A stretch of 64,000 nt of DNA from Bacteroidota bacterium (GTDB taxonomy: Bacteria; Bacteroidota; Bacteroidia; Chitinophagales; LD1): positions 124,001-188,000 of the forward strand of contig JADKJG010000008.1 in the NCBI GenBank assembly GCA_016722375.1, given 5' to 3'. The translations under genes and the position numbers were made by a program. This document shows positions 53,401-62,249 of this stretch, in pieces. Within the stretch, counting starts at the first letter, position 1; each line of letters begins with the position of its first letter. Below the pieces are notes generated by a model. The model was not told the DNA's origin and made no database searches. It saw only the letters and a program-made list of their open reading frames with translations.

Positions 53401-53446
53401 AAAGCCCCGTTCCGATTTTATCAGAACGGGGCTTTCCTTTTGTTTT
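53401..53446 (+). terminator. Intrinsic terminator of the rimP-nusA-infB operon
   Basis: AAAGCCCCGTTC (53401-53412) pairs with GAACGGGGCTTT (53424-53435), followed by CCTTTTGTTTT. It lies 30 bp after the infB stop. Confidence 0.92.
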
Positions 53447-53486
53447 GGGAAGGATAAAGTGTATAGTGCGCAGTACATATTTTCCA

Positions 53487-53612
53487 GCGGACGGCATGAA
53501 ATGAGCTGCGGACGGCATGAAATGAGTTGCGGAGGGCCTGAAATTTGTTGCGGACGGCCTGAAATAACTTTCGGACGGCATGAATTGAGTTGCGGACGGC
53601 ATGAATTGATTA
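53487..53612. repeat. 21-bp tandem repeat array 5 (6 units)
   Basis: Six units in 21-bp phase (53487, 53508, 53529, 53550, 53571, 53592) have plus-strand consensus GCGGACGGC(A/C)TGAA followed by ATGAGTT-like ends. A degenerate seventh starts at 53613 (GCGGAGGG). It begins about 40 bp after the infB terminator, between converging genes. Frames on both strands are open as heptad repeats and look spurious. Confidence 0.92.
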
Positions 53613-53790
53613 GCGGAGGGAACCAGCCGCCTAACCCTCGAAGGGGGATAAAGACGGCGCGTAGATATATGAATTGTTCTGTCTTCTGGAAATTGGACAA
53701 AGCTTGGAGTGGAGGGTGCGCGAAGGATAGAGGCGGCATCCTTTTTCATCCTTTAATAATATGCGAGTCGAAAAAGATATAGCCGATAGC

Positions 53791-53832
53791 CTGACCCCTT
53801 TTCCCGGCGCTTTGGCCGGGAAAAGGGGTCAG
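53791..53832. repeat. Perfect 18-bp hairpin between converging genes
   Basis: CTGACCCCTTTTCCCGGC (53791-53808) and its exact complement (53815-53832) flank a GCTTTG loop. There is no T tract on either side. It lies 26 bp beyond the acyltransferase stop (minus strand) and may end or stabilise its transcript, or be a REP-like element. Confidence 0.75.
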
Positions 53833-53857
53833 GCCCAAACATTAATTACCCAAACGA

Positions 53858-54727
53858 TCAAACTGCCTCTTTTTTGTGCTTCCATCTTTTATGACTCCAC
53901 AGCCAGTCGGAGGGATATTGGGTGATGGTCTTTTCCATTAATCGCGCAAACTTTTCGGTGATTTCGTTCGGAGCGGTTTCATTGGGCGAATAGGTAATGG
54001 GTATAAACTCAGCCTCAAAATATCCGCGACGAATCTGCACTTCATGAGCATAGAAAACAGCGGCGTTGCGAAGTTTGGCAAAGCCTTCGGGACCAGTAAA
54101 GAATGCAGTAGGCTGGTTCAGAAAAGTAGTCCAATAGGCCTTCAATTTATTCGAGGGCGACTGGTCGGCAATAAAAGTGGTGAGCGAAGGGCGCGTGAAC
54201 TCTCGATTAAAAAATGCTTTGCTCTCTTGCGTATAAACCAGGTTCATGCCCATCCGTCCGCGTGTGCGTTGAATCATCCGGTTGAAGTAGGGATTCTTAA
54301 CACGGCTCACTAACCCGAAAAGTTCGTGTTTGGTCAGCGCGCTCAGTTTGTAAACGTTGAACTCCCAAGCGCCGATGTGCCCCACGATGATCACCACATG
54401 CCGTCCCTGATTGTAAAGGTCGGTAATTACCTCTGGGTTCTTGATGATAATTCTTTGGTCGGCTTCTTCTCTCGACATGCCGATACAGCGGATGTTTTCT
54501 ACAATCCGGTCGGCCAGATGGGTGTAAGACTCTTTAGCAATCTGCTGAATCTCTTCTTCCGATTTGTTTGGAAAAGAGTTGCGCAGGTTCTTGTAAACCA
54601 CCTCTTGACGATAGTGAAATACCACCCGCAGAAAAAAAGCAAGCACATCGGCCAGCCGATATAAAGCATTGGTAGGAAGTTTGGAAAGCAGAAAAAGAAG
54701 CGGGGCAATGAGGTAATAGGTAATCAT
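53858..54727 (-). CDS. LpxL/HtrB-family lipid A acyltransferase
   Basis: This inner-membrane acyltransferase adds a secondary acyl chain to lipid A. The 289 residues begin with a hydrophobic anchor (MITYYLIAPLLFLLSKLP). The catalytic HxxxxE motif is GHIGAWE (histidine near residue 116), followed by GLVSRVKNPYFNRMIQRTRG and TTFIADQSPSNK and a conserved ending WLWSHKRWKH. This is the common single-copy Bacteroidota form. It is 15 bp downstream of the PhoD-like gene, so the two are probably co-transcribed from a promoter upstream of 56065. Confidence 0.93.
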   Translation of the reverse strand: MITYYLIAPLLFLLSKLPTNALYRLADVLAFFLRVVFHYRQEVVYKNLRNSFPNKSEEEIQQIAKESYTHLADRIVENIRCIGMSREEADQRIIIKNPEVITDLYNQGRHVVIIVGHIGAWEFNVYKLSALTKHELFGLVSRVKNPYFNRMIQRTRGRMGMNLVYTQESKAFFNREFTRPSLTTFIADQSPSNKLKAYWTTFLNQPTAFFTGPEGFAKLRNAAVFYAHEVQIRRGYFEAEFIPITYSPNETAPNEITEKFARLMEKTITQYPSDWLWSHKRWKHKKEAV

Positions 54728-54742
54728 TAGAGGAGCGCAAAT

Positions 54743-56065
54743 TTATTTCTTCTGCAATTCTTTTTCGGATAGGTGAAACTCCTTTCGGGTTTTCCCTGCC
54801 CGACCGAGAAATTCCATTTTAATCATCCTTTCTTCTGCCGGGCCGGAAACTGAGATTCGCCCAAAATTGCGAAAAGGGAAATCGGTCCCTTTAATCCGCC
54901 AAGGGTTATGATAGGCTTTAATCATCCGCCAGGGAAGCGGCAGGGTGGTGAGTGGTGCGCTGGTAAATTCATAAATCGGATAGCCATTCCATTCGCGCTT
55001 GCAAATTTCTGCGCTGTGTTGCCCTCCCGAAAGAAATACCACCCCGGTGATGTTGTTGTCCACAATGAAATCAAACAAATCATTTCTTTCTTTGGAATAG
55101 CGGGCATAAGAATCACTCGCGTCATCGTTTAATACCTGAGAGCCGGTGCAAATCCATTTCAAAGTCGCTTGGCTAGATAGCAGTTTGTGCTTGAGCCAAA
55201 TCATTTGTGTTTCGCCCAAAAAAGCCGCTGAAGAATCGCCGGGTGGGTCTCTGAAATATCGGTCGTCGAGCATAAAGAACTCCGTATCATAGCGACGAAA
55301 GTTATAGTAGTTGCCATTAAACTGCGTTCCTTCAGGATATTCATTTGGCCAGAATCCTTTGAATATTTTTAGGGAGGTATCTTTCAAAGCAAAGGTGTTG
55401 TCAGAATTATCAGGACCATAATCGCGATCATCCCAAATGGTGTAGTTCGCCTGACCAGCCAGCAAATCGCGGTAGAAGTTGTTATATACTTTCCTGATTT
55501 TTAGCTGCCGCTTGAACATGGCTTCATAACTGCTGTGCTGCCAGGGATAGAAATAGTAGGAAGTATTTCCGAGCCATAGCACGCAATCGCTGTGTTTTTT
55601 TTTCATCCGATAAAAGATCCAGTTGGATAATCCCGGGAAAATACCTCGGCTGACATCCGTATTCAGCAGCACACAAGAACCAACCAAAAAATTAAAGTCC
55701 TTCCCGATTGAATCTGCGGGAGTCTTGAAGACGTATTTGGCATGAGCGCCCCATCCATCTATCGAGATCAGAATATTATAATGGTGATCGGGTTGAAGCC
55801 CGGTGAAAGTCATAGTGAGCGCTACCACTCCCTCGCTGTTGGTGATATATTCGGCTTTCGTGGGATAATAAATTCGTTTTTCGGCGGTGTCTCCCAATAT
55901 GAGCGCATTTTTACCTTCCCCTTGGTAAGCAATCCATATTTTAGCCGAAGTCTTGGTGACCGCGCCCACTACCGGCCCTGCCAGTAGGCGGGGTTTCTTT
56001 GTTTTTTGCGCCATCAGGAAAATGGTGCAACATAGAAGGCAGATTAAAAGGGGCGTTTTTTTCAC
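54743..56065 (-). CDS. PhoD-like metallophosphatase-fold protein with altered metal sites
   Basis: This exported protein has 440 residues: signal peptide (MKKTPLLICLLCCTIFLMAQ), a fibronectin-like N-domain (about 25-120) and a PhoD-type metallophosphoesterase domain. In this family the metal ligands lie in GDNxY, DDHD and SGDxH motifs. Here they read WLGNTSYYF, IWDDRDYG and LSGGQHSAE, so the first Asp, the DDH histidine and the Asp before the final His are changed. The scaffold is otherwise well kept (DNSDNTFALKDTSLKIFKGF, DDRYFRD). It may be a non-catalytic relative or have another chemistry. It is followed closely by the lipid A acyltransferase gene. Confidence 0.8.
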   Translation of the reverse strand: MKKTPLLICLLCCTIFLMAQKTKKPRLLAGPVVGAVTKTSAKIWIAYQGEGKNALILGDTAEKRIYYPTKAEYITNSEGVVALTMTFTGLQPDHHYNILISIDGWGAHAKYVFKTPADSIGKDFNFLVGSCVLLNTDVSRGIFPGLSNWIFYRMKKKHSDCVLWLGNTSYYFYPWQHSSYEAMFKRQLKIRKVYNNFYRDLLAGQANYTIWDDRDYGPDNSDNTFALKDTSLKIFKGFWPNEYPEGTQFNGNYYNFRRYDTEFFMLDDRYFRDPPGDSSAAFLGETQMIWLKHKLLSSQATLKWICTGSQVLNDDASDSYARYSKERNDLFDFIVDNNITGVVFLSGGQHSAEICKREWNGYPIYEFTSAPLTTLPLPWRMIKAYHNPWRIKGTDFPFRNFGRISVSGPAEERMIKMEFLGRAGKTRKEFHLSEKELQKK

Positions 56066-56151
56066 TCCGGCGAATGTAATTTCTATACATAAACCGGAAA
56101 CAACAAGTTGTTAGTAATCTAATAAGGTGACTTTATCAATTCACCTTTATT

Positions 56152-57942
56152 TTGTGCGAATCAGAAAAATTGGAGAAGGCGCGTAACATATTATTGTTGG
56201 ACAGTAGTGAGCAAAGTGCGCAGGAGATTCAACGTTTCCTGAAAGCCAGCGCCCATGTATTCAGTCTGAGCCATGCGCCAGGGGTAGAAGAAGGGTTGAA
56301 TTATCTAAAAAATAGAAAGCCGGATGTAGTGCTCCTTGATTCTGAAATTACCGGAGATAAGAATTTTTCTGCGCTCCGTCAATGGCTGAAGAGTCAGAAT
56401 ATTCCGGTGATTCTTTTGTCGGATACCGACCGCGAAGAAACCGCTAGGCAAGTAGAGCTATCCGGTGCAGAGGAGTATCTTGTCAAGAACAAGCTCAATC
56501 TTTTTAACCTTCAAAAAATTATTCAAAACATTCTGAAGGTAAGCGAAACAGAAACAAAACTAGATAACGCAGTCAGCCGGTTCAGCAATCGTGACGAATC
56601 ACTTTTCAAACTATTGAATAAAATTAATGCCGGAGTATTGGTGCTGAATGAAAACAATTCCATCGCCTACGCCAACACGAAATTATACAGCATTCTCAGC
56701 AATGAAACGGTGAGACATCATTTGTCCGGCTACCTGAACTATCGCGAGTTAGAAGAAGAAGAAACGTTGGTGCTGAAACCCGGCAACCAATTATCTATCG
56801 AATTGCGCATCAGCGAAACGGAATGGAATAATGAGAAGGCAAATCTGTTCTTGATAGAAAGTGAAAAGCTGGAGGGCGATAGCCAGAAGGCACTTTTATC
56901 GGGAGATGTTTTTCAAACGCTGTTAAACTCTACTCGAGGGAATGTTTTATTGATCCAAGAGGGAATTATTCTTTTCGCCAATAAAGCAGGTATTAAAACA
57001 CTCGGAACAAAATCTTCCGAGATAGTAAGCCAGCCTTTGGAAAAATTTATCGTAGCAGAGGGCTTGTCGTTACAAAACAAATCTATTCATTCTCTTTTCG
57101 CTGATAAGGAATCGGAGGGAGTGCTGAGGCTGTTGAGCGGTGCCACATTGCGCATTAAATATCTTTTGAAGCCGGTCAACTTATCAGGAGCGTTTTACGA
57201 GCTGTTCTCGTTTGAAACCGTTTCAGACCAAGCAGATCTATTAGCACCCAAAGGTAGAACAGACGGAAGTAAGTTCAGCAATGACAGCATTATGCACCTT
57301 GCCTCACATGATTTAAGGGAACCGGTGCGAACTATTTTGAATTATGTTCAGTTGTTGTCTGATAACCTGGATAATAAAAAATATGAAGCCGCTTCAGAGT
57401 ATGCCGGATTTGCGAAAGAAGCAGCCGGACGAATGGATCAACTCTTGAGCGATTTAAAAATATTCATTAGCCTAAATGAACATGATTTTTCTCTGTCGAA
57501 AGTATCCATGAAGTCCGTGGCAGCAGATGTATTGAAGCGATTGAAAAAGAAAGTAGAAGAAACAGAAGCAGAAATCAACGTTGCGGCATTACCTGAAGTA
57601 CATGCGGATATTGAATTGGTACAAATGCTGCTCTATTATCTGACGGACAATGCCATCAAGTTTTGCAAAAAAGGAAAGAAGCCGGTGGTAGATATCGGTT
57701 TTGATAAGTTTGAAGGGAATGTCATTTTCTGCGTTCGCGATAATGGAATTGGCATTTCTAAAAAATATTACCAACTCATATTTGAATCCTTTGAACGCCT
57801 GAACCGGGTGGATGAATATACCGGTAACGGTTTAGGTTTAGCTATTTGTAAAAAGATTGTAGCCATGCACGGTGGCGAAATATGGGTGGAGAGCCTTCCC
57901 GGTGCCGGAAGTAATTTTTATTTTACCTTAAGGGGCAAGTGA
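56152..57942 (+). CDS. Hybrid sensor histidine kinase (receiver-PAS-PAS-HisKA-HATPase)
   Basis: This 596-residue protein has no membrane segment. An N-terminal receiver-like domain (about 1-130; phospho-acceptor D63 in VVLLDSEITG; conserved Lys in EEYLVKNKL) is followed by two PAS-like domains (about 150-345), HisKA with the H-box ASHDLREPVRTI (His near 385) and an HATPase domain with TDNAIKF, RDNGIGISK and TGNGLGLAICKKI. This is the phytochrome-like family of cytoplasmic kinases. The frame starts at a TTG (56152); a later TTG at 56170 is possible. A gene with a zinc ribbon and coiled coil follows after only 4 bp, suggesting a signalling operon. Confidence 0.92.
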   Translation: MCESEKLEKARNILLLDSSEQSAQEIQRFLKASAHVFSLSHAPGVEEGLNYLKNRKPDVVLLDSEITGDKNFSALRQWLKSQNIPVILLSDTDREETARQVELSGAEEYLVKNKLNLFNLQKIIQNILKVSETETKLDNAVSRFSNRDESLFKLLNKINAGVLVLNENNSIAYANTKLYSILSNETVRHHLSGYLNYRELEEEETLVLKPGNQLSIELRISETEWNNEKANLFLIESEKLEGDSQKALLSGDVFQTLLNSTRGNVLLIQEGIILFANKAGIKTLGTKSSEIVSQPLEKFIVAEGLSLQNKSIHSLFADKESEGVLRLLSGATLRIKYLLKPVNLSGAFYELFSFETVSDQADLLAPKGRTDGSKFSNDSIMHLASHDLREPVRTILNYVQLLSDNLDNKKYEAASEYAGFAKEAAGRMDQLLSDLKIFISLNEHDFSLSKVSMKSVAADVLKRLKKKVEETEAEINVAALPEVHADIELVQMLLYYLTDNAIKFCKKGKKPVVDIGFDKFEGNVIFCVRDNGIGISKKYYQLIFESFERLNRVDEYTGNGLGLAICKKIVAMHGGEIWVESLPGAGSNFYFTLRGK

Positions 57943-57946
57943 AACT

Positions 57947-59038
57947 ATGAGAAAGTTTTGTAGCACCTGTGGCGGGCAATTAGAGTTAAGCAAAAGGTTT
58001 TGTACGGAATGTGGTGCAGGGAATCCATTCTTCGTCCCGGCATTTTCTTTATTGGGTGACCAGTCCGGCGAATTGGAGCGCCTCCGTATCGAGAAAGAAC
58101 GTATTGAGCGTGAGTTGCAGGAGAAAGAGCAAGCTCATGCGGAATTTTTAAAACAGGAAGAATTAAAGAGGCAACTGGATGAACTTCAACGCCAGAAGCG
58201 TGAAAATCTGGAACGTGAAAAGATAGAGCGTGAAAGAATAGAAGCAGATTTAAAGAATGAAATTTCAAGGGTCAAGGAAGAATCGGAGAACTATAAGAAG
58301 AAAACCATTAGTCTGTTAAGAGAAATCCAGGATCAACTTCAGCAAAAAATTGAAGAGGGAAAAGTAATAGAAGACATACCGGTAGCTGCTGTTCAAGATA
58401 TACCGACAGTTATTCCCATCCCGGAACCTAGAATAAAAATAGAGCCGGAAGTGCCTGTCCATAACATACAAGTCAGACGAAGCACAGCGATAATATTGTT
58501 TATGATTTTTGCAGTTGTGACGATAGCTGGGTTTGCTTACTATAATATTTTTTCATCTGGGCCAAAGCAGATTTCTGAAACATCGAAAATTTCAGAACCA
58601 AGTTCGGAGGTGTCTTCATCTGAGGATAGTATGGAAATGGCCATGCTCAGCAAAGCCGCAATTGATTCTGTCTCCTTTGAAACGGGCGCGGTCAGCACCC
58701 CTGTTTCCACCGCGACTACCTCTGCGGCAACCGAGTCCAAGATTGCTGAAGCAGTTATCCGTAAGGATCCTAAAAAAGAATTTAGTTTGACGTCTTTCAG
58801 AGTGAAGGCAGACCTGATTGGTAAACCTATTTCTGGATGTGGCATAGTCATACATAAATTGTCAGAAATTAATCGCTTGAACAATTTGATATTGGTAGAG
58901 AAAATGTCTTCCGGCTACCTGAAGTATAAGTTTGAAATAAGGGTTGTTCAGGGAAATGAAATTTATACCGCAACTCCTTATGTTTACTACACTCCGGTTG
59001 GACGATTTTTGAAAATTGACGGAACTAATTGCGAGTAA
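57947..59038 (+). CDS. Zinc-ribbon / coiled-coil / single-TM protein
   Basis: A 363-residue protein of unknown function. It opens with a zinc-ribbon (CSTCGG ... CTECGAG; four cysteines at about 5-22), then a long charged coiled coil (about 45-150, rich in KERIERE/ERIEADLK), a Pro/Val-rich linker, one transmembrane segment (about 178-200, TAIILFMIFAVVTIAGFAYY), a Ser-rich stretch and a C-terminal domain of about 90 residues. The layout puts the zinc ribbon and coiled coil in the cytoplasm and the C-terminus outside. It is 4 bp after the histidine kinase and 15 bp before the MORN-repeat gene, so the three probably act together. Confidence 0.8.
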   Translation: MRKFCSTCGGQLELSKRFCTECGAGNPFFVPAFSLLGDQSGELERLRIEKERIERELQEKEQAHAEFLKQEELKRQLDELQRQKRENLEREKIERERIEADLKNEISRVKEESENYKKKTISLLREIQDQLQQKIEEGKVIEDIPVAAVQDIPTVIPIPEPRIKIEPEVPVHNIQVRRSTAIILFMIFAVVTIAGFAYYNIFSSGPKQISETSKISEPSSEVSSSEDSMEMAMLSKAAIDSVSFETGAVSTPVSTATTSAATESKIAEAVIRKDPKKEFSLTSFRVKADLIGKPISGCGIVIHKLSEINRLNNLILVEKMSSGYLKYKFEIRVVQGNEIYTATPYVYYTPVGRFLKIDGTNCE

Positions 59039-59053
59039 AAGAATATCGGTTTG

Positions 59054-60286
59054 ATGAAAAAATCTTTTGCTGTGATTCTGCTCTTCTCTATCCTATCTAT
59101 TGGAGCAGAACAAAATTTCCTTACCGGTAAAATTAGCGATGGGAAATCTGCTCCTCAGGAAATTTACTACGACCGTACACAGTACAATATCGGCAGCGGC
59201 ATTCTGATGTCGGTATATAAAGTGTTAGACAAAAACAAAAAACTACTGTACACCTTTTCTCTGACACATGATCAAGGCAAAAGAATTTTATTTATCTCTG
59301 AGAAAAACGGAGACAACACCCCAAAGGCGCAGACGGTAAAATATGATCCTGCAAGGGCTGGTTTAATTTTTAGTGACGTTGGAAATATGGATACCGTATT
59401 CAACCTGTCAAAACACTATAACTATCTGATTTCCTTTACAGATACAAGTCGTGATTATCCGATTCTTAATAAAATTAAAACGGAGGATGGACGAGAAGTT
59501 ATTTTGGACCCGCTCTCAAAACTTCGGATAAGAAAACACAAGGAGCTTGTAAAAAAAATAATGCCGGCTCAATCCGCATCAATCATCGAATCGGTACAAC
59601 TGGATGAAGAAGGAAACCAAAAAATAGAACAATTTCATGCACTTCTGAAACAATCAAAAGACACCTTCTATGCGCACAATGCCTACTATTCTGCCACAGT
59701 AGGTCGTTTGAGAAGTCAACTCGAGACAAATATCTCCACTTTATTAAAAGGGAGAAAGGTGAGTGAAGAAACTACCAAATATGTAGGTGCTAGGAAGCGA
59801 GGAAGTCCAGAGGGAATAGGCTTGTTTATTTCAAACGGCAATTATTATGATGGCAATTTTTTGGAGGGAAGATTTATTTCCGGAACGGTAATTCTCAAGA
59901 ATGAAGCTTATGAATATTGCGGCGGATACAATGAAGGGAAAAAAAGTGGGATAGGCTGGCTAAAATACCAGAACGGAAATTTTGATCTCGGTATTTTTGC
60001 AAATGATGTCCTCATGAACGGAGCATCGCTGGACAACAATAAAAATGGAGAGATATTTTTTGGAAGTTATTTGGAGGGACAGCGAACCGGTTATGGAGAA
60101 CTTAGGATTAAAAACGGCAGTAAATACAGCGGCGAATTTACTAATGGTCGTTTAACTAGCGGTTATACAAAAGAAGTAGATCCTTTTGGTTTCATTTCCT
60201 ATTCGCGCGTTGACAAGGGCTTGAAGACGCCTGTTGACTCTACAGTAACAGAAAAATTGTTTAACACACTCTTAAAAAACAATTGA
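59054..60286 (+). CDS. Exported MORN-repeat protein
   Basis: A 410-residue protein with a signal peptide (MKKSFAVILLFSILSIGAEQ). Its middle is a mixed domain with no recognised family, followed by a run of MORN repeats from about residue 255 (GIGLFISNGNYYDGNFLEG, then GIGWLKYQNGNFDLGIF and GYGELRIKNGSKYSGEFTNG). MORN repeats commonly bind lipids or proteins. The ATG at 59054 was preferred to a TTG at 59051. It is the third gene of the kinase / zinc-ribbon / MORN run. A periplasmic or surface role is likely, with the partner unknown. Confidence 0.8.
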   Translation: MKKSFAVILLFSILSIGAEQNFLTGKISDGKSAPQEIYYDRTQYNIGSGILMSVYKVLDKNKKLLYTFSLTHDQGKRILFISEKNGDNTPKAQTVKYDPARAGLIFSDVGNMDTVFNLSKHYNYLISFTDTSRDYPILNKIKTEDGREVILDPLSKLRIRKHKELVKKIMPAQSASIIESVQLDEEGNQKIEQFHALLKQSKDTFYAHNAYYSATVGRLRSQLETNISTLLKGRKVSEETTKYVGARKRGSPEGIGLFISNGNYYDGNFLEGRFISGTVILKNEAYEYCGGYNEGKKSGIGWLKYQNGNFDLGIFANDVLMNGASLDNNKNGEIFFGSYLEGQRTGYGELRIKNGSKYSGEFTNGRLTSGYTKEVDPFGFISYSRVDKGLKTPVDSTVTEKLFNTLLKNN

Positions 60287-60379
60287 GATGATGAGCTACG
60301 TTCCTCTTCTATTCATTTCATGGAGCCTTGCTGAAACTTTTACATTTACTATTAATCATTTTGCAGATCAATCAATCCA

Positions 60380-61159
60380 ATGAACTATACATTAATAACA
60401 GGAGCTAGTAAAGGAATCGGAAAAGCATTTGCACATGAGTGTGCCTCAAGGGGCATGAACCTGATACTCGTAGCTCGTTCCGGTCACCTGTTAGAAGAGG
60501 TCGCTCAAGAAGTTAGAGGCCAAGGAGTGCAGGTGCATACATTTGCTGCCGACCTGCTTGATCATGCGGTTCATAAAAAAGTATTCGAATGGATTGAGGA
60601 GAAAGGCTTAGCAGTAAACATGCTCATCAACAACGCCGGAATGGGCTTCTATGGCAAGTTTAATGAAGGTTCTTTAGAGAAGCAGCTTGAAATGATGCAC
60701 CTGAATATGGATTCGATGATCAAAATCGCTCATGAATTCCTTCGTCATTCTGATCCTAACCAGCCGCGTTATCTACTCAACACGTCCAGTGCCGGAGCCT
60801 TCCAACCGGTTCCGTTTATAACCATATACTCAGCTACCAAGTCATTCATCTTTTCATTCTCGCTTGGAATCCGTCATGAATTAAGAAAGCAAGGAGTACA
60901 CGTAACTGCTTTTTGTCCCGGTGGAATTGAGTCGGATTTTTTTGGTCCTGCGCAGATGGAAGAAGTTGTGAAAAAGAATGCAAGGTTTATGCAAAAACCG
61001 GGACCGGCAGTAAAAATTGCAATGGATGGCTTGCTTAAAAATAAGGCTTTTGTTATCCCAGGCTTGGTGAACAAGGCTGGAGCAATAGTCGCTCAGATAT
61101 TTCCATATAGTATAGTGGTTCCAACCGCAGCCCGTCTTTATGACCCTGACGGAATATAG
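60380..61159 (+). CDS. SDR-family oxidoreductase
   Basis: A classical short-chain dehydrogenase/reductase, 259 residues. NAD(P)-binding motif TGASKGIG at the N-terminus, structural NNAG (MLINNAGMGFYG), catalytic Ser in NTSSAG and the YSATK active site (YxxxK), then PGGIESDFFGPAQ. The cofactor preference and substrate cannot be assigned; the closest groups act on 3-ketoacyl or steroid-like carbonyls. It lies 93 bp after the MORN gene and 21 bp before the diacylglycerol-kinase-like gene, so the last two are likely co-transcribed. Confidence 0.92.
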   Translation: MNYTLITGASKGIGKAFAHECASRGMNLILVARSGHLLEEVAQEVRGQGVQVHTFAADLLDHAVHKKVFEWIEEKGLAVNMLINNAGMGFYGKFNEGSLEKQLEMMHLNMDSMIKIAHEFLRHSDPNQPRYLLNTSSAGAFQPVPFITIYSATKSFIFSFSLGIRHELRKQGVHVTAFCPGGIESDFFGPAQMEEVVKKNARFMQKPGPAVKIAMDGLLKNKAFVIPGLVNKAGAIVAQIFPYSIVVPTAARLYDPDGI

Positions 61160-61180
61160 CGAAGAATATAATTTTTCCTC

Positions 61181-62098
61181 ATGAAGAAGATTGCCTTTAT
61201 TATTCACGGAAAAATCAGAAGAAGGCAAGCACTTTCTGACGAGATTAGGATTGTTTTTAGTCCTTATTATAAAATAGATTTTTTCATTACCACTCATCGC
61301 GGCCACGCTACTGAGCTTGCTGCCACTGCCGTGATGGAGGGAGCAAATTATATGATCTCTGTTGGTGGAGATGGAACGCTGAACGAAGTGGCCAACGGTC
61401 TGATGCGTGCTTTACCTCAAATGGAACAACGAAAAAAAATCTGTCTAGGTCTTCTTCCATTTGGAACCGGTAATGACTTTTCGCGAACCATCCGAGTTAC
61501 CCGCTCCTTAGAATCTTTAAAGGCTTATATAGACAACGACCGGTGCCACGAAATAGATTTAGGTCAAGCTACCTTCACCGGTTTAAAGGGAATGAAGGAA
61601 CAACGGTTCTTCGTTAATATTACGGATGTCGGTATAGGTGGATTCATCGTACGGTCCTTAGATAATTCCTCAAAAATATTTGGCGCATTTCTGACGTACC
61701 AGTATGCGATTTTCTATGCCTTTTTCCACTATCGCAAGCAACCGCTTCGGATACGAGCAGATGATTGGAGCTATGAGGGAAAAGCGATGGAATTAGTGAT
61801 TGCAAACGGCCAATTTATCGGGGGTGGTTTATGTATTGCTCCCGGAGCAAAACCGGACGATGGAAAATTCCTTCTGGCCTTGGGTGGAAAGATTTCGCTG
61901 TGGGACTATCTAAAAAATTGGTCAAATATCCAGCACGGAGAAAAAATTGATCACCCCGAAGCCTATTATCAAAGCGCTCAAAAGGTGCTGGTCGAAGCAA
62001 TGGCAGAACAAATTCCGATAGACATGGATGGAGATTTTGTAGGCTATACTCCTCTAGAAATCAGCATGATTCCTCAGGCTATTCGATTTCTTTATTGA
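61181..62098 (+). CDS. Diacylglycerol/lipid kinase family protein (YegS/DgkB-like)
   Basis: A cytoplasmic lipid kinase of 305 residues. The DAGK catalytic domain shows SVGGDGTLNEVANGL (nucleotide-binding GGDGT) and LLPFGTGNDFSRTI, then a C-terminal beta-rich region with VIANGQFIGGGLCIAPGAKP. Probable substrate is a diacylglycerol or related lipid such as a sphingosine (family knowledge). Only 21 bp separates it from the SDR gene upstream. The terminator 9 bp downstream is oriented for the converging minus-strand gene. Confidence 0.93.
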   Translation: MKKIAFIIHGKIRRRQALSDEIRIVFSPYYKIDFFITTHRGHATELAATAVMEGANYMISVGGDGTLNEVANGLMRALPQMEQRKKICLGLLPFGTGNDFSRTIRVTRSLESLKAYIDNDRCHEIDLGQATFTGLKGMKEQRFFVNITDVGIGGFIVRSLDNSSKIFGAFLTYQYAIFYAFFHYRKQPLRIRADDWSYEGKAMELVIANGQFIGGGLCIAPGAKPDDGKFLLALGGKISLWDYLKNWSNIQHGEKIDHPEAYYQSAQKVLVEAMAEQIPIDMDGDFVGYTPLEISMIPQAIRFLY

Positions 62099-62106
62099 AT
62101 GATCTT

Positions 62107-62143
62107 AAAAAAAAGAGGCATCCCTCCCTTCGGAAAGATGCCC
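62107..62143 (-). terminator. Intrinsic terminator of the minus-strand membrane-protein gene
   Basis: On the minus strand GGCATC and GATGCC flank a short arm, followed by eight T (62114-62107). It lies about 110 bp after the stop of the 62250-63074 gene. Confidence 0.7.
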
Positions 62144-62249
62144 TACCCCTAAAACCATTTAAAAACCGAAGTCAATATAATATGGAGATGCACTTTTGTC
62201 AAGTGCTATGTTGATTATTTGAACCAACGACAACAAATTATTCTAAGAT

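Noticed and set aside
53368..53782. Three repetitive frames over array 5
   Set aside because: They overlap on both strands, run through the infB terminator and consist of heptads produced by the 21-bp units.
60288..60382. 31-residue frame overlapping the SDR start as ATGA
   Set aside because: It has no clear hydrophobic or conserved pattern, and such short frames arise by chance.
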